From Basidiobolus ranarum (taxonomy: Eukaryota > Basidiobolomycota > Basidiobolomycetes > Basidiobolales), in contig JASJQH010007038.1 of the NCBI GenBank assembly GCA_040143965.1, positions 1 through 23,640 of the forward strand: a stretch of 23,640 nucleotides of DNA, written 5' to 3'. The position numbers were made by a program, and so were the translations under genes. Below, piece after piece: positions 20,640 to 23,640 of the stretch. The notes beneath the pieces were generated by a model, which was given only the letters and a program-made list of their open reading frames with translations, had not been told where the DNA came from and searched no databases. How positions within the stretch are numbered: position 1 is the first letter of the stretch; each line of letters begins with the position of its first letter.

Positions 20640-21194
20640 CTACTGAGAGGCGACTTTGAATTTTAAATGAGCTTCATAGAATTGAAGCATCTTGATTGGA
20701 CATTTTGTATGCATTACGGTATTAAGATGAACTGTACGAGATCCATCCTTCCATACGACATAAACCATGAGTTCATCTTTTTCATTACGCTCAACAGTCT
20801 CGATGTTGGCGATGAGGTTTTCCCAACTTTCAGCTTTAGCTCCAGGGAAAGTAGTCGGTTTCTTTGCAGGTTGAATCTCCTCGAGATCCTCATCACTTTC
20901 AACCTTACGCTTGGAGAGATGTGATTTCGGTCCGTGAAGTGAGGTGGAAGGTCCAGTCGAGTTTCCCCGAGTTTTCCAATACTCCTCGATAAGATCGGTG
21001 CAATATACATTATCCTCGTCCTCCCAAGTGTTTTCCGAACTAGCATAACCTTTCCATTTCAAAAAATATTGAACTTTTCCATCACGTTTACGATGTTTAA
21101 CCACTTTCTCAACAACATAGATCTCTTCTTCCTCAGATTCTGAGGACTTCTCGTCGTCTTTAGTTACAGTGGGGTCGTCGGCAAGTTTGGCCAT
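20640..21194 (-). CDS. Heterochromatin protein 1 (chromo + chromoshadow)
   Basis: Intronless, 184 residues, ATG at 21192-21194. An acidic, serine-containing N-terminus (SSESEEEE) precedes the chromodomain (about 24-76): EEIYVVEKVVKHRKRDGKVQ, FLKWKGYASSENTWEDEDNV. The methyl-lysine cage is complete (Tyr26, Trp47, Tyr50), so it should bind H3K9-methylated nucleosomes. A basic hinge with SKRKVES follows (about 80-115), then a chromoshadow domain (about 123-181: SWENLIANIETVER, VYVVWKDGSRTVH, CPIKMLQFYEAHLKF) for dimerisation and partner binding. It corresponds to Swi6/Chp2 of fission yeast and HPO of Neurospora. Its presence implies H3K9-methylation heterochromatin in this organism. It is shorter than Swi6, with a compact hinge. 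Confidence 0.95.
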   Translation of the reverse strand: MAKLADDPTVTKDDEKSSESEEEEIYVVEKVVKHRKRDGKVQYFLKWKGYASSENTWEDEDNVYCTDLIEEYWKTRGNSTGPSTSLHGPKSHLSKRKVESDEDLEEIQPAKKPTTFPGAKAESWENLIANIETVERNEKDELMVYVVWKDGSRTVHLNTVMHTKCPIKMLQFYEAHLKFKVASQ

Positions 21195-22649
21195 TTACAA
21201 TATTATAACTGGAAAAGTAGTAAGACTAGAAAGAAATAAAATCAAGTAGTATGTAGCGGGTATTGAAAAAGATAAACGAATTTTCTTAACCACGCGATTA
21301 TGTATCCCTCTTCATGTGTTACTTCAAAATTTTATTAACTTGATCTAGCTCACAACAGAAACATAGCAATAGTTTGAAAGATAATTGGCCCCTTGTGTTA
21401 TGCTAGAATGATAATATCCATGTTGAAAAAGTAAAATGCACATTTCTAGTGTAAATCAATTGTGATGTACTAGATACGATCGCGTCTCTTGTTGGATGCT
21501 CAAGCTGCTGCTTGCGAGGATATGTAGCAAATAGGAAGAGTAGCTGTTGCTTCGAGGCATTCCTAATCTTAGCAGGCTTCCATAGTAGTTGAAAGTAGCT
21601 GTTCAAACTCTTCCATTTGCACTTGTTGAAATTGGCTAGGTAGAAAAATCGGCAATTGGGTACAGTTGGTATCAATTCGAAACAGTGCCACCGGATAGGA
21701 TTAAAAATACTGGTTTCGCAAAAGCTTCTTATGGGACTTACTTTCCTGGTAGGTGTGTAATCTGCTATACTAATCAGGCTACATTGTGTTAATACTCTAC
21801 CCTTGAATCATTAACACCATTTCGAAATGCTGTGATTCATACCCAATCAAGGTTCTGCGCAAGTGTTTCAAAGCCTATCAGTAAGAAATCTTCAGTACGA
21901 TGTATATACTGAGCTTCTTAGCATCTCCTGCAAGAAATGTTACGGCGAATACATCTAGATACCAGTTTAACATAGAAGCGATGTCCAGCTATGATTACAA
22001 ATGTTACAAGCGCAGCTTGAGTGGCCATGGAGGTAGTTCTATCCATCAATAGTATGACGGGACAAGTTAATTTGACTTATGTTGGACAGTTGTAATATGT
22101 GAAAGAATACTGGGATTTTGTCAGCTTAGTTTATAATCAACTCTTCTACGTCCATCTCAGAGCATAAGTCGAAAACCTTAACAGATCCAGTGTAACAAAA
22201 CTTCGATTAGAAGAAAGTATCCATAATTCACAATCATCAGTAAGAATCAAGCTTACATTCTTTCGATCGTTAGTGATAGGGACTTGCTCCTCAGTGTAGT
22301 TCAATACTGAACCATATATCAATTCGTGATCTTATGGCCATTGAAATTTTTGATCATGTTTGTGATACCCAATAATATAGAGGCTCAAGCTATGTCATTT
22401 TCAACAAGGATCTGATCATAATGCAGTAAGACTTTTTGGTTTATTTTTAGCAGTACTGAAATTAGCATTGCCTAAACACCTATATAGTCGTATATAGCTT
22501 AGCATTTAGTTATTCTATATTGAACTAAGCCCTAAGATATTACCCACTATCCTTAATCGGAATTTACTTTATATATTTTAACCAACTTAGAAGTTCATAG
22601 ATACACTGATTTTTCAAACTTGTGCAAGAGGCCCAAACCTTGCATACAT
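21195..22649. other. 1.5-kb non-coding stretch upstream of HP1
   Basis: It begins with the HP1 promoter (AT-rich) and runs to the inverted-repeat element. A minus-strand frame at 21675-21403 has no family resemblance and a composition unlike the real genes. No RNA gene or repeat was recognised. Confidence 0.35.
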
Positions 22650-22807
22650 GTTTCTGGGACCTTCCTTAACACATTCTACTAGTTAGTTTGCTTAAATCTT
22701 GACAAGAATATCAATGTCAACTTTCTACTTGATAAGTCAATAAGTGAAAATAACCATGTTCTCTAATTCTCCAGACCACTTCCAACAGGCTCCCAAATAC
22801 TTTAACA
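22650..22807 (+). repeat. Left arm of long terminal inverted repeat
   Basis: It starts GTTTCTGGGACCTTCC and ends CCCAAATACTTTAACA. The innermost about 30 bp (CCACTTCCAACAGGCTCCCA and onward to the end) are identical to the right arm, with more divergence near the middle. Confidence 0.8.
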
Positions 22808-23255
22808 GGTTATGAGCCCCAAGCTTGCACTTTCTGTAATATCTGCCTCTCAAATTTCTGCAACTTTTCCCTCATCTAAAAAATTGGATGGAAACAACCA
22901 TCAAGTTTGGTAAATTAAAATGAAAATGCTGCTAAAAGATAAGGAACTTTGTGTGTCTGTTGTGGAGAAGGAAACAATGCCAAACTATCTGGAACCAATG
23001 TTTTTTCTCTAGGTAAAGAAAGAACAAAGTGCCTTCAACACAATATGTCTTAATGTTTAAAACAAAATTGCTAATTCACTTCCATGAGCCAAAACTGCCA
23101 AGAAGGTATGGAAAGCCAACGAGGACACCTACCAAACAGGGGGGATGATAAACACCAGAAGGTGTAATATTTATTTATCAATTTAAACCAAGTCAATAAA
23201 TAAGTAAGCTAAGCTGGAATATAAAATTCAAAGATAAAGTCAACCTATTGAAAGA

Positions 23256-23398
23256 GCTAAGTTTCCTAGTAAGTTGGGCCTAAGAATATGCCCAATAGGA
23301 TGCAGCTAAGAGTAAAGTATTCCAGAAGGAAAGGGGCCTAAGCAGAGTTTTCCAGAAGGGATTGAGCCAAAAGTAGAGAGTTCTTAGAGAGCTAGGCC
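23256..23398 (+). repeat. Degenerate ~30-bp tandem repeats inside the element
   Basis: Several imperfect units begin with (G/C)CTAAG or CCAAAAG and end near GGGC or GAGC. The best pair, about 23304-23336 and 23337-23366, shares CTAAG.AGAG/AGTA...TTCCAGAAGG. The units are too diverged to count firmly (about four or five). Confidence 0.4.
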
Positions 23399-23482
23399 TG
23401 ATAGTTGCTAATAGTCATAAGTTGAAGTAAGCTGAGAAGAAAGAGCTGGGAAGGTGCCTTTAGTTCCTTTCCAAGTAAGCAT

Positions 23483-23640
23483 TGTTAAAGTATTTGGGAG
23501 CCTGTTGGAAGTGGTTTGGAGAATTAGAAGAATTGGTGGTTTTCACTTATTGATTTATTGAGTAGAAAGTTGACATTTATAGTTTTGTCAAGATGTAAAC
23601 AAACTAACGTGTAGAATATGTTAAGGAAGGTCCCAGGAAC
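23483..23640 (-). repeat. Right arm of long terminal inverted repeat, at window edge
   Basis: Reverse complement of the left arm, read leftward from GTTCCTGGGACCTTCC at 23640. It may continue past the window. Confidence 0.8.

Larger units (their letters stand above)
22650..23640. mobile_element. Non-autonomous DNA element with long terminal inverted repeats
   Basis: About 991 bp bounded by inverted repeats of 158 bp: 22650-22807 matches the reverse complement of 23483-23640 with about 19 mismatches by hand alignment (near 88%). The interior of about 675 bp has no open frame of note and is purine-rich on the right side. Long inverted ends with a non-coding core fit a MITE or foldback-type deletion derivative of a DNA transposon. 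The right arm ends exactly at the window edge, so the outer tips and any target-site duplication cannot be seen and the superfamily is unassigned. The opposite orientation of the ends rules out an LTR pair. Confidence 0.75.

Noticed and set aside
21403-21675. 90-codon minus-strand frame upstream of HP1
   Set aside because: No family resemblance, no splice context, and it lies in AT-rich flank sequence.
22650-23640. LTR retroelement at the right end
   Set aside because: The terminal repeats are in inverted, not direct, orientation, and there is no coding capacity.
1-23640. CRISPR array, prophage or operon-based defence system
   Set aside because: The window is intron-bearing eukaryotic DNA, and no spaced direct repeats or phage genes were seen.

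Overview
The window is fungal nuclear DNA. The evidence is short GT-AG introns (mostly 50-100 nt) with CTNAN-like branch points, genes on both strands, and protein families typical of fungi. An HP1 protein with both chromo and chromoshadow domains argues against budding yeasts. The AT-leaning sequence, the many small introns and a long inverted-repeat element would suit an early-diverging filamentous fungus (Zoopagomycota or Mucoromycota-like), but this placement is a guess from gene content.

Layout. 1-655 (+): a two-exon gene of unknown function, possibly cut by the window edge. 1088-1528 (-): a small PH-like protein. 1529-2967: gene-poor, with faint methyltransferase-like traces. 2968-4220 (-): a four-exon Sec14/CRAL-TRIO lipid-transfer protein. 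4701-5489 (-): a five-exon RBBP9-type serine hydrolase. It is divergent from 5760-6675 (+), a three-exon FAR-17a/AIG1 membrane hydrolase whose first exon is out of frame at a run of seven T. 7477-9610 (-): a seven-exon cytochrome P450 relative that has lost key haem-binding motifs and is probably a pseudogene. 11087-11923 (+): an intronless alkaline ceramidase. 13978-15192 (+): an intronless 3-beta-HSD/sterol dehydrogenase-like SDR. 16974-18522 (+): an FHA plus winged-helix nuclear protein with two short 5' exons. 19649-20148 (+): a secretory-pathway FKBP prolyl isomerase. 20640-21194 (-): HP1, convergent with FKBP. 22650-23640: a non-coding DNA element with about 158-bp terminal inverted repeats that reaches the window edge.

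How the genes may relate. Between 2968 and 15192 every recognised gene except the RBBP9 hydrolase belongs to a family that binds or modifies lipids: phospholipid/sterol transfer, fatty-acid-ester hydrolysis, monooxygenation, ceramide hydrolysis, sterol/steroid oxidation. RBBP9's substrate is unknown. Nothing in the sequence proves co-regulation, and chance neighbourhood is the default reading. The right third holds chromatin/transcription genes (FHA, HP1) and an ER foldase. No coherent new defence or mobile system was found. The most unusual points are the P450 without a haem ligand, the reading-frame break in the AIG1-like gene, two perfect inverted repeats in promoters, and the inverted-repeat element at the right end.
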